Assembly (NCBI GenBank): GCA_029263945.1
Contig: JARIDM010000206.1
Span: forward strand, 1 to 22,991
Length of the DNA stretch: 22,991 nucleotides
Source of the DNA: Sporosarcina sp.
GTDB lineage: Bacteria > Bacillota > Bacilli > Bacillales_A > Planococcaceae
Direction: 5' to 3'
Shown: positions 14,196 through 21,568 of the stretch, in pieces
Layout of the letters: each line of letters opens with the position of its first letter
Numbering within the stretch: position 1 is the stretch's first letter
The notes under the pieces: generated by a model
What the model was told of the DNA's origin: nothing
The model's input: only the letters and a program-made list of their open reading frames with translations
Databases searched by the model: none
Translations under genes and position numbers: made by a program

Positions 14196-14222
14196 GACGT
14201 GCATGGTACTTAAAAAGTTTTA
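14196..14222 (-). promoter_or_regulatory. Candidate ECF (SigV-type) promoter of sigV
   Basis: On the minus strand TAAAAC (14217-14222) is followed after 17 bases by CGTC (14196-14199), close to the TGAAAC-N16/17-CGTC pattern of Bacillus ECF sigma promoters. It lies 57 bases upstream of the sigV start codon. A TATAAT at 14183-14188 could also serve a housekeeping promoter but lacks a good -35. No similar sequence is seen upstream of the deacetylase gene. Confidence 0.5.
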
Positions 14223-14415
14223 AATAATAACAAATAAAAAACTTCGCTACTCATATTATCAGGTTAAAGTTCCCCTCATTAGGGAATAAGGAGAAGGACG
14301 CTCAATTAGATATTTGTGTTTTGGATGTCATTCTCATGAGCGTTTAGAAAAAAGGGCTACAGGTGTTAAGTTTGAGGTTTTTAAAAAGTTTTTAAAATTA
14401 GAGGAGATGAATAAC

Positions 14416-15027
14416 TTGTCGAGTGTAAAATTAGCAGTTGTTTTTTATAGTATGGGTGGCACAAATTATCAATTAGCAAAATGGGCAGCTGAAGGTGCAC
14501 AAGAAGCAGGTGCGGAAGTCAGGGTATTGAAGGTACAGGAATTAGCGCCAGATGCTGCTATTGAAGGAAATGCTGGATGGAAAGCAACTGTAAATGCGAC
14601 AAAAGGCGTTCCAGTAGTTACTTCAGAGGATATTGAATGGGCAGACGCAATCATTTTCAGCACGCCAACCAGGTTCGGTGTCATGGCAGCACAAATGAAA
14701 CAGTTTATTGATTTACAAGGTGGGCTATGGGCGAGCGGTAAGACCATTAATAAGGTTGTCAGTGGTATGACATCTGCACAAAACCCACATGGTGGTCAAG
14801 AAGCTACATTGCTGTCTTTATATACGGCTATGATGCATTGGGGCGCGATTATTGCGACGCCTGGATACAGTGATCCCGTTCTATTTGAGGCAGGCGGAAA
14901 CCCATACGGAACAAGTGTAACGGTCGGCCAAGACGGTAAAATGATTGAAGACGTTGAAGCTGCAGTGAAGTATCAAGCAAAACGTACAGCAACTGTTGCA
15001 GAGTGGGTTAAAAAAGGAAATCAATAA
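14416..15027 (+). CDS. wrbA: WrbA-like NAD(P)H:quinone oxidoreductase
   Basis: A 203-residue flavodoxin-fold enzyme that reduces quinones by two electrons with NAD(P)H, avoiding semiquinone radicals. Visible blocks: VFYSMGGTNYQLAKWAAEGA (FMN loop), ADAIIFSTPTRFGVMAAQMKQFID (WrbA signature), and the C-terminal GYSDPVLFEAGGNPYGTS segment typical of WrbA. Starts at TTG 14416 with GAGGAG 9 bases upstream; the in-frame ATG at 14407 abuts that site and leaves no spacer. Divergent from sigV and closed by the terminator at 15123. Its function agrees with the quinone and electrophile theme of the window. WrbA is assigned by motifs. Confidence 0.9.
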   Translation: MSSVKLAVVFYSMGGTNYQLAKWAAEGAQEAGAEVRVLKVQELAPDAAIEGNAGWKATVNATKGVPVVTSEDIEWADAIIFSTPTRFGVMAAQMKQFIDLQGGLWASGKTINKVVSGMTSAQNPHGGQEATLLSLYTAMMHWGAIIATPGYSDPVLFEAGGNPYGTSVTVGQDGKMIEDVEAAVKYQAKRTATVAEWVKKGNQ

Positions 15028-15122
15028 GCAACTCAAATTTAACCGAAGCGTTTAACAATGCAAAGTGTTCAATGTTCCTTACTCATTTAATCTAGCCTAA
15101 AGTATCCACAAATGTTGCTGTC

Positions 15123-15154
15123 AAAAGCATTTGTAGATGCTTTTTTCTTTTTTT
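15123..15154 (+). terminator. Rho-independent terminator after wrbA
   Basis: AAAAGCAT (15123-15130) pairs with ATGCTTTT (15137-15144) around TTGTAG, followed by a long T-run. ACAAATG upstream (15109) can alternatively pair with CATTTGT (15128), giving a competing hairpin. Confidence 0.8.
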
Positions 15155-15373
15155 ATGAGGCCATTAATATAAAAAGAAGAAGTGACGTTCAATTGTTTAG
15201 ATGAAAACGGCAATGCTGAAACGAGTACAAATCCTAAAATTAAAAATTTGTATCAAAATGAAAAGGTAACATGTTGAAAAATATTTCTAAGTCCTCAAAA
15301 GGAAAAATAACTGAGGTTCAACATAGCATGTAATATGTATAGCAATCAGCTTCCTATTGAAATTAATATAAAC
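15155..15373. other. Gene-free AT-rich stretch
   Basis: Between two terminators of convergent genes. I see no credible ORF, RNA gene or copy of the dispersed element here. GTTCAA occurs with TTGAAC-like partners but does not form an extended stem. Confidence 0.4.
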
Positions 15374-15421
15374 AAAAAACATCTATGACTGTTGACAACT
15401 CAATCGTCATAAATGTTTTTT
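15374..15421 (-). terminator. Hairpin terminator of the B3/B4-domain gene
   Basis: AAAAAACAT and TATGAC (15374-15389) pair with GTCATA and ATGTTTTTT (15106 bases on the right arm at 15406-15421) with one C/A mismatch. T-runs flank both orientations, so it may be bidirectional. It begins 36 bases beyond the stop codon of the minus-strand gene. The loop itself contains the small dyad GTTGACAAC. Confidence 0.75.
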
Positions 15422-15456
15422 GAAACTTGCCATCAACCTATAAAAATTAGCACGAT

Positions 15457-16128
15457 TTACTTATTGTACAAGGTTTTGGATAGACTGTCGCCACCATTAA
15501 TTTCCGTGAACATACGCCCACTCGCTTCGGTTAATTTAGCAGCGTCTCCAATCTGCATAGAAGGACGTAAGAAAAAGACTTGAATTGCATGCGTAGTTTC
15601 ATTAGAGACTGCAGTACGGACTGAGTCTACATAAGGACTACCAAAAGAACCTTGTGCATCTGTTAGAATCGGAATATTTTCTAATGTGTTAAAGCGCCTG
15701 TTAAGTCCATCGTAACCGGCCTCTGCATCCCCGAGTTTTATGGTGATGTCTCCCTGAATTTTGTCTGCATCATAAATGCCAATCGGAATCTGATATTGTA
15801 GGGAGAAGAACATATTTAAGTCGATTGCGGAATTCTTTGTTTCGATATAGTTTTGTTCGCCAATGCGTTGCATAATTCGTTCAGTCGAATGAGGTTGAAG
15901 GATTGAATCTGCACCGATCGTTGTCCAAATTTCACGCCACTCTTTTACACCTGGAAAATCATCTAATGGTTTATCTTCAAGATCGAAAAATAGAAACTCT
16001 TGAAATAATCGTAAGCGGCCTTTAAGCATTTGAGGAGATTCTGAGACGGTGATGTTGGTATAATGGTTAAGGCCTAGTTTAAAAGTAGGTAAGGCATTAA
16101 TTATTGTCGTATCAAAATTAATTTTCAT
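15457..16128 (-). CDS. B3/B4 tRNA-editing-domain protein (PheT-like fold)
   Basis: A 223-residue stand-alone B3/B4 domain protein, related to the editing domain of phenylalanyl-tRNA synthetase beta subunits (COG3382). Typical blocks are VKEWREIWTTIGADSILQPHSTERIMQRI, NSAIDLNMFFSLQYQIPIG-YDADKI and GSPYVDSVRTAVSNETTHAIQVFF near the C-terminus. Members are thought to bind or edit misacylated tRNA, though the function of the free-standing form is not well established. ATG 16128 follows AAAGG at 9 bases; an upstream in-frame ATG at 16137 has no spacing. Divergent from queG, 56 bases away, with the shared region carrying both promoters. Confidence 0.88.
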   Translation of the reverse strand: MKINFDTTIINALPTFKLGLNHYTNITVSESPQMLKGRLRLFQEFLFFDLEDKPLDDFPGVKEWREIWTTIGADSILQPHSTERIMQRIGEQNYIETKNSAIDLNMFFSLQYQIPIGIYDADKIQGDITIKLGDAEAGYDGLNRRFNTLENIPILTDAQGSFGSPYVDSVRTAVSNETTHAIQVFFLRPSMQIGDAAKLTEASGRMFTEINGGDSLSKTLYNK

Positions 16129-16184
16129 TGCGATCATCCTTTGCATAATATAAATTAATTTTAACATAAGGGAGGTGATTTGAT

Positions 16185-17330
16185 ATGAATACGCTTGAGC
16201 TACAACAAAAAGTGAAAGATTACGCTTACTCGATAGGCATTGATAAAATTGGGTTTACGACTGCAGCACCATTTAGAGAATTGAAAAACCGATTGGTACG
16301 CCAACAATCACTTGGGTTTCAATCAGGTTTCGAGGAAAAAGACTTAGAAAAACGAACAGAGCCAGCTTTATTATTAGAACAAGCTGAAAGCATCATTGCA
16401 ATTGCAGTTGCTTACCCGTCCAGAATGGAAGATGCACCTAGAGGTAAGAAAGATGAACGTAGAGGGATTTTTTGTCGTGCATCGTGGGGGACAGATTATC
16501 ATATTGTGTTGCGCAAAAAACTAGCACAGCTAGAGGCGTTTATTGCTGAACATGTGCCGCATGCTAAAATGCGTTCGATGGTTGATACAGGCGAGTTATC
16601 TGACCGTGCAGTGGCAGAACGAGCGGGCATTGGTTGGTCAGCAAAAAATTGCTCAATCATTACACCAGAGTTTGGATCTTATGTATATTTAGGGGAAATG
16701 ATTACGAACATTCCGTTTGCGCCTGATGTGCCGATGGAAGACGAGTGTGGGGATTGTACACTTTGTATGGATGCTTGTCCGACAGGTGCACTTATTCAAG
16801 GTGGCCAGCTTAATGCACAGCGCTGTATTGCTTTCCTTACACAAACAAAAACGACAATACCAGAAGAGTTTAGAGATAAGATAGGCAATCGTGTCTATGG
16901 TTGTGATACCTGTCAGACAATTTGTCCGAAGAATAAGAGAAAACATAATATGCATCAAGACGCTTTTCGACCAGAACCCGAGCTTGCAAAACCACTTTTA
17001 CAACCAATTTTAAAACTGTCAAATCGCCAATTCAAAGATCGTTTTGGTCATGTTTCTGGATCTTGGCGAGGAAAAAATCCGATACAAAGAAATGCTGTCA
17101 TTGCATTGGCTCACTTTAAAGATGATTCATCTGTCCCGATGCTAGTTGAGCTGTTAAAGATGGATCCAAGACCAGTTATGCGTGGGACGATTGCGTGGGC
17201 GCTTGGAAAAATAGGGTCAGCTGCTTGTTTAGAAGCAGTGGAAGAAGCGTTAAAGATCGAAGAGGATGCATCAGTGCGCATTGAATTGGCACAGGCATTT
17301 GATAAGTTAAAAGAAAACATGAAGATATAA
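16185..17330 (+). CDS. queG: Epoxyqueuosine reductase QueG
   Basis: A 381-residue cobalamin and iron-sulfur enzyme that reduces epoxyqueuosine to queuosine at position 34 of GUN-anticodon tRNAs. Catalytic Asp134 lies in VDTGELSDRAVAERAGIGW. Two [4Fe-4S] clusters are ligated by Cys188, 191, 194 and 198 (CGDCTLCMDACPTGAL) and Cys214, 240, 243 and 247 (CDTCQTICP). The tail from about 290 carries HEAT-like helical repeats (RNAVIALAHF, RGTIAWALGKIG), as in the long Bacillus form. GGGAGGTG stands 8 bases before the ATG. Followed after 18 bases by trmL, another wobble-position tRNA enzyme, so likely an operon. Confidence 0.97.
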   Translation: MNTLELQQKVKDYAYSIGIDKIGFTTAAPFRELKNRLVRQQSLGFQSGFEEKDLEKRTEPALLLEQAESIIAIAVAYPSRMEDAPRGKKDERRGIFCRASWGTDYHIVLRKKLAQLEAFIAEHVPHAKMRSMVDTGELSDRAVAERAGIGWSAKNCSIITPEFGSYVYLGEMITNIPFAPDVPMEDECGDCTLCMDACPTGALIQGGQLNAQRCIAFLTQTKTTIPEEFRDKIGNRVYGCDTCQTICPKNKRKHNMHQDAFRPEPELAKPLLQPILKLSNRQFKDRFGHVSGSWRGKNPIQRNAVIALAHFKDDSSVPMLVELLKMDPRPVMRGTIAWALGKIGSAACLEAVEEALKIEEDASVRIELAQAFDKLKENMKI

Positions 17331-17348
17331 GCTAAAGGAAGTGTTGAG

Positions 17349-17825
17349 ATGCCGATACATGTAGCGTTATTTGAACCAGTGATTCCAGCAAATACGGGAA
17401 ATATTGCTCGGACGTGCGCAGGAACAGGAACGATCCTTCATTTAATTGAACCACTTGGTTTTTCTACAGATGATAAAATGTTAAAAAGAGCAGGATTAGA
17501 TTATTGGAGCCATGTCGATGTGAACTATCATGATGGCATCAATGCTTTGTTTGAAACTTATTCAGACGCAACATTTTACTTTATTACAAAGTTTGGTGAC
17601 GCGCCGTATAGCGCATTCGATTACTCAGATGAGAAAGAAGATATAATTTTTGTTTTTGGGAAAGAAACGACAGGTCTTCCTGAAGAGATTTTGAAGGAAA
17701 ATGAATCCCGTTGTTTGCGCATTCCGATGAATGAAAATATTCGTGCACTTAATTTATCGAATACAGCTGCCATTTTAATTTATGAAGCCCTTCGTCAACA
17801 ATCTTTTTTAAATCTAATTCAATGA
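17349..17825 (+). CDS. trmL: tRNA (cytidine/uridine-34-2'-O)-methyltransferase TrmL
   Basis: A 158-residue SPOUT methyltransferase that methylates the ribose of nucleotide 34 in leucine tRNAs, using S-adenosylmethionine. The N-terminus VALFEPVIPANTGNIARTCAGTG is the family hallmark. The C-terminal trefoil knot is shown by FVFGKETTGLPEEIL and LRIPMNENIRALNLSNTAAILIYEALRQ. AAAGGAAG precedes the ATG. Second gene after queG. Its TGA stop codon coincides with the first bases of a left-end fragment of the dispersed element (copy E), so that insertion or its remnant defines the end of the reading frame. Confidence 0.97.
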   Translation: MPIHVALFEPVIPANTGNIARTCAGTGTILHLIEPLGFSTDDKMLKRAGLDYWSHVDVNYHDGINALFETYSDATFYFITKFGDAPYSAFDYSDEKEDIIFVFGKETTGLPEEILKENESRCLRIPMNENIRALNLSNTAAILIYEALRQQSFLNLIQ

Positions 17826-17862
17826 GTCAATTTTGCAGTGACCTTAATACGCTCCGACGTTG
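17824..17862 (+). repeat. Left-end fragment of the dispersed hairpin element (copy E)
   Basis: GAGTCAATTTTGCAGTGACC matches the left end of copies A, B and D with three or four changes, then CCTTAATA as in D and a diverged GCTCCGACGTTG. The right half is missing. It starts inside the trmL stop codon (TGA at 17823-17825). Confidence 0.65.
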
Positions 17863-17881
17863 AAATAGAAGAGGGAATAAA

Positions 17882-17915
17882 AAAACAGGACTTGCACATA
17901 CGCAAGTCCTGTTTT
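17882..17915. terminator. Bidirectional Rho-independent terminator
   Basis: AAAACAGGACTTGC (17882-17895) pairs perfectly with GCAAGTCCTGTTTT (17902-17915). The minus side has a seven-T run and lies 4 bases past the stop of the 39-residue gene. The + side ends queG-trmL. Confidence 0.92.
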
Positions 17916-17918
17916 GTA

Positions 17919-18038
17919 TTATGTTGGCTGATTGCCACGTTTTTTCTTTTGGTTAATTCCTGGTTTATCATCATAGCCACCAGTAAGAATCGCTGTTAGG
18001 AAAGCGACGCAGATTCCTAAAATTAAAATAAGATTCAT
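17919..18038 (-). CDS. 39-residue single-pass membrane peptide
   Basis: Small protein with a hydrophobic N-terminal helix (MNLILILGICVAFLTAIL) and a basic, hydrophilic tail GGYDDKPGINQKKKRGNQPT. A strong ribosome binding site AGGAGG stands 9 bases before the ATG. A consensus -10 TATAAT occurs at 18080-18085 on the same strand, and a perfect terminator follows the stop by 4 bases, so the gene is a complete transcription unit. I do not recognise a family. N-in/C-out or C-in topology cannot be settled, although the positive tail favours C-in. Below usual length cut-offs and easily missed in annotation. Confidence 0.75.
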   Translation of the reverse strand: MNLILILGICVAFLTAILTGGYDDKPGINQKKKRGNQPT

Positions 18039-18099
18039 TTATATATACCTCCTATGAAGTGAATAATAACTGTTTTCTTATTATACCCCATTCCCACTG

Positions 18100-18122
18100 A
18101 AAAAGAAATCACATCAGTGATT
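18100..18122 (-). terminator. Possible weak terminator of the purine permease gene
   Basis: On the minus strand AATCAC and GTGATT pair (18117-18122 with 18107-18112) around a 4-base loop and run into TCTTTTTC. The stem is only 6 bp and it lies 65 bases after the permease stop codon. Confidence 0.4.
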
Positions 18123-18186
18123 AAAATAATTTCAGAGTTGAAACGCTGTCGAACGATCCATCGTGTCATAAATGAACACGATTGGA

Positions 18187-19488
18187 TTAATGAGGAAGAA
18201 ACATGAGTTGATAAATAAATAATACAGCGAACACATATAAAAGAAGTGGAACTTGTCTCCACTTGCCTTTGACAATTTTAAGCAATGGATAGGTAATGAA
18301 TCCAAGTGCAATCCCAGTTGCAATACTCGAGGTGAGTGGCATTGTTAGGATAATGAGAAATGCAGGGAACGCTTCATCAAAAGAATCCCAGTCAATTTCT
18401 TTTACGACACCAATCATTAAACTTCCAACGATAATTAATGCTGGTGCGGTAATCGCAGAAACACCTGATAATGCACTGACGAATGGACCAAAAAAAGCTG
18501 CAAGCATAAATAAAATCGCAACGGTCAAAGTTGTTAAGCCCGTACGCCCGCCCACAGCGACGCCAGAAGAGGATTCAACATAAGCTGAAGTTGGACTTGT
18601 CCCAAACATTGAACCGATTGTTGCAGCGATAGAGTCCGCTAGTAGCGCATGGCGTGCACGAGGTAGCGTATCGCCTTTCATCAAACCTGCTTGTTTGGCA
18701 ACCCCGATCATTGTGCCAGTTGTATCAAACATTGTCACAATCAAAAATGCAAAAACAACCCCAAATAATCCGTGTGAGATTACATCGCCCATTGCCGTAA
18801 TCGGATTCCAGACGATAATCCCCTCAGGTAGATTAGGTATTTTCCAAAGTACTTCTGTAAATTTAAGTTGCCCTGTGAAAAACGCGACAACGCCTGTTAA
18901 CAGCATGCCAATAAAAATGGCACCATAAACGTTAAGTGTCATGAGGACAACGGTTACGAGTAACCCAAAGAGTGCCAGCAAAACTGGGGGCGATGTCAGG
19001 TCACCAAGCTGTACTAGATTGGTTTCATGACTTGCGACGAGGCCAGAAAGTCTCAATCCAATAAAGGCAATAAACAAACCGATTCCTGCCGTAATTCCGT
19101 GCTTTAAGTTTTGTGGAATCGATTTAATTAGTTTTTCCCTAAATGGTGTTAACGATAAAATAACGAAAAAGATACCCGCAATAAAAACGGCTGAAAAAGC
19201 TGCCATATAGTCTAGTTGACCGTCAGATGAGAGTACAATAGAAGTGAAGTAAGCATTTAAACCCATTCCTGGCGCAATGGCAATTGGATAGTTTGCAAAT
19301 AATGCCATCCAGAGTGTACCGATTGTGGCTGCAATGATCGTAGCAAGGAATACTTGGTCAAAAGGGACACCAGCATCTGCTAGAATAATAGGATTCACAA
19401 TTACGATGTAGGCCATCGTTAAGAAAGTGGTCATCCCAGCTAAAATTTCAGTTTTGACGGTTGTTTTATGTTCTTTTAAACGAAACAA
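18187..19488 (-). CDS. NCS2/AzgA-like purine permease (PbuG/PbuO type)
   Basis: A 433-residue transporter with about 12-14 membrane segments. Family blocks of the AzgA-like branch are clear: TEILAGMTTFLTMAYIVIVNP at the N-terminus, IAPGMGLNAYF, TFDTTGTMIGVAKQAGL (as MFDTTGTMIGVAKQAGL), SPTSAYVESSSGVAVGGRTGLT, and a C-terminal FITYPLLKI segment. Members import hypoxanthine, guanine or adenine by proton symport. TTG 19488 is chosen because AGGAGG lies 9 bases upstream; starting at the ATG of 19515 would place that site inside the gene. B. subtilis PbuG and PbuO belong to the PurR regulon, and PurBox-like sites occur here upstream. Which purine is carried is not decidable by eye. Confidence 0.94.
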   Translation of the reverse strand: MFRLKEHKTTVKTEILAGMTTFLTMAYIVIVNPIILADAGVPFDQVFLATIIAATIGTLWMALFANYPIAIAPGMGLNAYFTSIVLSSDGQLDYMAAFSAVFIAGIFFVILSLTPFREKLIKSIPQNLKHGITAGIGLFIAFIGLRLSGLVASHETNLVQLGDLTSPPVLLALFGLLVTVVLMTLNVYGAIFIGMLLTGVVAFFTGQLKFTEVLWKIPNLPEGIIVWNPITAMGDVISHGLFGVVFAFLIVTMFDTTGTMIGVAKQAGLMKGDTLPRARHALLADSIAATIGSMFGTSPTSAYVESSSGVAVGGRTGLTTLTVAILFMLAAFFGPFVSALSGVSAITAPALIIVGSLMIGVVKEIDWDSFDEAFPAFLIILTMPLTSSIATGIALGFITYPLLKIVKGKWRQVPLLLYVFAVLFIYQLMFLPH

Positions 19489-19503
19489 TGAAATACTCCT
19501 CCT

Positions 19504-19561
19504 AAATACGAACAATTATAAATACATTACCTATAATATTCGTTATTGGACAATAATTCAA
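19504..19561 (-). promoter_or_regulatory. SigA promoter with PurR-type PurBox pair upstream of the purine permease
   Basis: Minus-strand -35 TTGAAT (19556-19561) and -10 TATTAT (19533-19538) are separated by 17 bases. Overlapping and downstream are two inverted boxes: AAATACGAACAAT (19504-19516, + strand) matches the B. subtilis PurBox AWWWCCGAACWWT at 12 of 13 positions. AATAACGAATATT (19535-19547, minus strand) matches at 11 of 13. The gap is 18 bases; 16-17 is usual for PurR. The sites would let PurR repress by covering the promoter and leader. No purine riboswitch fold is seen. Confidence 0.6.
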
Positions 19562-19641
19562 TAGTTAAAAGCAATTCGTATACAAAAATTTTTTTGGCTA
19601 GTACAATATAGAGACCTATCATGAAAGGGGAGAAGAGAATT

Positions 19642-20463
19642 ATGACCATTTTTAATAAAATTAAAGAGCTCTCGAACGGCGTAAGGATGCCACAGCTTGG
19701 ACTCGGTGTTTATAAAATGACGAATTCAGAAGAAACCCTCGCAGCGATTAGTTATGCAATAAAAGCAGGATATCGTGCAATTGATACAGCAACTATTTAT
19801 GAAAATGAAAAAGAAACTGGAGAAGCGATACGTCACTCAGGTGTCGCAAGAGAAGATTTATTTATAACATCAAAGGTGTGGAATACAGACCAGGGCTATG
19901 ATGAAACACTTCGCGCATTTGAGAAATCCTTGAAATTATTAGACTTAGAGTATTTGGATTTATATTTAACCCATTGGCCAGTAAAAGATAAGTTTGTCGA
20001 TACGTATTTAGCCATTGAGCGATTGTATGAAGAAAAGCTCATCCGTGCGATAGGTGTTTCAAATCACCATGAACACCATTTGGAAAAGATATTTGCGAAA
20101 GCAAATGTTCAACCAATGGTGAATCAAGTCGAAGTACATCCTCGGTTAACACAAGAACCGTTAAGGGCATTTTGTAAAGAACATGAGATTGCAGTAACTT
20201 CTTGGTCACCCCTTGCAAGAGGTGGCTTACTAACAGAACCAACTTTACAACATATCGGAAAGAAGCATCAAAAAACAAGCGCACAGGTCATTATTCGTTG
20301 GCACCTTCAAAATGATTTAATTGTTATTCCCAAGTCTGTCACTCCAGAACGAATTGTTGAAAATATATCAGTTGGTGACTTTGAATTGTCTAAAAGTGAA
20401 ATGGACACCATTAATGCACTTAATTTAGATGAACGATGTGGTACAAACCCAGAAGATTTCTAA
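19642..20463 (+). CDS. Aldo/keto reductase (YtbE/YvgN-like, AKR5 type)
   Basis: A 273-residue NADPH-dependent (alpha/beta)8 barrel reductase of aldehydes such as methylglyoxal. The catalytic tetrad is present: Asp48 and Tyr53 (AIDTATIYENE), Lys78 (ITSKVWN) and His111 (LYLTHWP). The C-terminal coenzyme-binding stretch VIPKSVTPERIVENI confirms NADP(H) preference. ATG 19642 is chosen because GGGGAG stands 9 bases upstream; the ATG at 19621 starts before that site. Divergent from the purine permease gene and apparently monocistronic. It adds to the carbonyl and electrophile detoxification genes of the window. Confidence 0.95.
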   Translation: MTIFNKIKELSNGVRMPQLGLGVYKMTNSEETLAAISYAIKAGYRAIDTATIYENEKETGEAIRHSGVAREDLFITSKVWNTDQGYDETLRAFEKSLKLLDLEYLDLYLTHWPVKDKFVDTYLAIERLYEEKLIRAIGVSNHHEHHLEKIFAKANVQPMVNQVEVHPRLTQEPLRAFCKEHEIAVTSWSPLARGGLLTEPTLQHIGKKHQKTSAQVIIRWHLQNDLIVIPKSVTPERIVENISVGDFELSKSEMDTINALNLDERCGTNPEDF

Positions 20464-20593
20464 TCAGGCTACGATGAAAATACTTATATCTAGTTCTTAT
20501 CGCTTAGTCCTCAATCCCTAAAGGGTTCTTCGGTTATTTGAACGATTATGTTATCATTGAGGCTAGTGAAGGAATTCAGTATGGAGGCGTAGG

Positions 20594-21532
20594 ATGTTTA
20601 ATAAGAAAAGAAAAGGCATAGATGAAGATTATTTACAAAGTGAACTTAATTTGTTGAAAGATAATTATTTAATGAAGACAGAACAGGAAGAAGAACGCCT
20701 GGTTGATCTAAAAGTAGAGTTGAATGCTGCGGTGGCCCAACATGAAAAAGTGAATGCGCAGCATAATGTGTTAGGCGATGCAGTTGGGAAAATCGAGGAA
20801 CGTTTTGAAAATATCGGAGCGTTAAGTGAACAGACAACGATAAAGTCAGAAGAACTTTATGAAAGAGGCCTTTCGTTAGAGAAGCAATCACAGTCGATGG
20901 TGTCTGAAGCAACTGAAGGCACAAGAGAAGTAAAGACAACCGCAGATGTGATTAAAAATCTGGGAACTCAAATACAAGCATCTGAGCAAAATATGATCAC
21001 GTTAAGTGAGCGTTCAGTTGAAATACAATCAATTGTTGGTGTGATTGAAGGTATCGCGGCACAAACGAATTTACTTGCTTTAAATGCTTCAATTGAGGCA
21101 GCACGAGCTGGTGAAGCTGGAAAAGGATTTTCCGTTGTCGCACAAGAAGTACGTAATTTGTCGGAAAGTACATCGCAAAGCATAACCAATATACAAGCGT
21201 TAACAAATTCATTGCGTACTGAAATTGAAACGGCGCTAACTTCTACTAAAACGAGTGCAGATCTTGTCGACCAAGGGATTCAAATAAGTTTTTCTACTGC
21301 GCAGAAGATTGAAAGTATCTTGAAAACGATTGAAGAGAGTCAAGGCGATATCGGTTCGATTCAAGAAAGAATTGAAGAGCAAAAGCAGTTATCAGCAGAA
21401 GTGAAAAACGAACTGTTCGATGCCAAAAACTTATTCGCACAGGCACATGATTTAATTGTTGAACATATTGAAGATGCCAAAGAAGTCGATGAGCGTCTTG
21501 AAAATGGCATTCAAAAACTAGCGGTAAAATAA
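20594..21532 (+). CDS. Soluble methyl-accepting chemotaxis-type signalling protein (YfmS-like)
   Basis: A 312-residue cytosolic receptor without membrane segments or a recognisable sensor domain. N-terminal 1-80 is charged coiled coil. The signalling hairpin tip is unmistakable: QSIVGVIEGIAAQTNLLALNASIEAARAGEAGKGFSVVAQEVRNLS (positions about 145-190; described by key blocks EGIAAQTNLLALNA, SIEAARAGEAGKGF, VVAQEVRNLS). A further coiled coil follows to the end. B. subtilis YfmS (about 286 residues) is the nearest size match. ATG 20594 has GGAGG 6-8 bases upstream. Single gene, closed by the bidirectional terminator at 21532. Ligand or input unknown. Confidence 0.93.
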   Translation: MFNKKRKGIDEDYLQSELNLLKDNYLMKTEQEEERLVDLKVELNAAVAQHEKVNAQHNVLGDAVGKIEERFENIGALSEQTTIKSEELYERGLSLEKQSQSMVSEATEGTREVKTTADVIKNLGTQIQASEQNMITLSERSVEIQSIVGVIEGIAAQTNLLALNASIEAARAGEAGKGFSVVAQEVRNLSESTSQSITNIQALTNSLRTEIETALTSTKTSADLVDQGIQISFSTAQKIESILKTIEESQGDIGSIQERIEEQKQLSAEVKNELFDAKNLFAQAHDLIVEHIEDAKEVDERLENGIQKLAVK

Positions 21533-21568
21533 AAAAAGTCTTGGAGAACGAATCTCCAAGACTTTTTT
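21532..21568. terminator. Bidirectional terminator between convergent genes
   Basis: AGTCTTGGAGA (21537-21547) pairs perfectly with TCTCCAAGACT (21553-21563); A and T runs on both sides serve both strands. It starts at the last base of the chemotaxis-type gene and its far arm touches the stop codon of the RluA-type gene. Confidence 0.95.

Noticed and set aside
14270..14286. Dyad TTCCC-N7-GGGAA upstream of wrbA
   Set aside because: Short half sites and no recognisable regulator or position relative to a promoter; kept only as a weak operator possibility.
20500..20530. CCCTAAAGGG stretch as a terminator of the aldo/keto reductase gene
   Set aside because: The arms allow at most three or four pairs around a tiny loop and no T-run follows.
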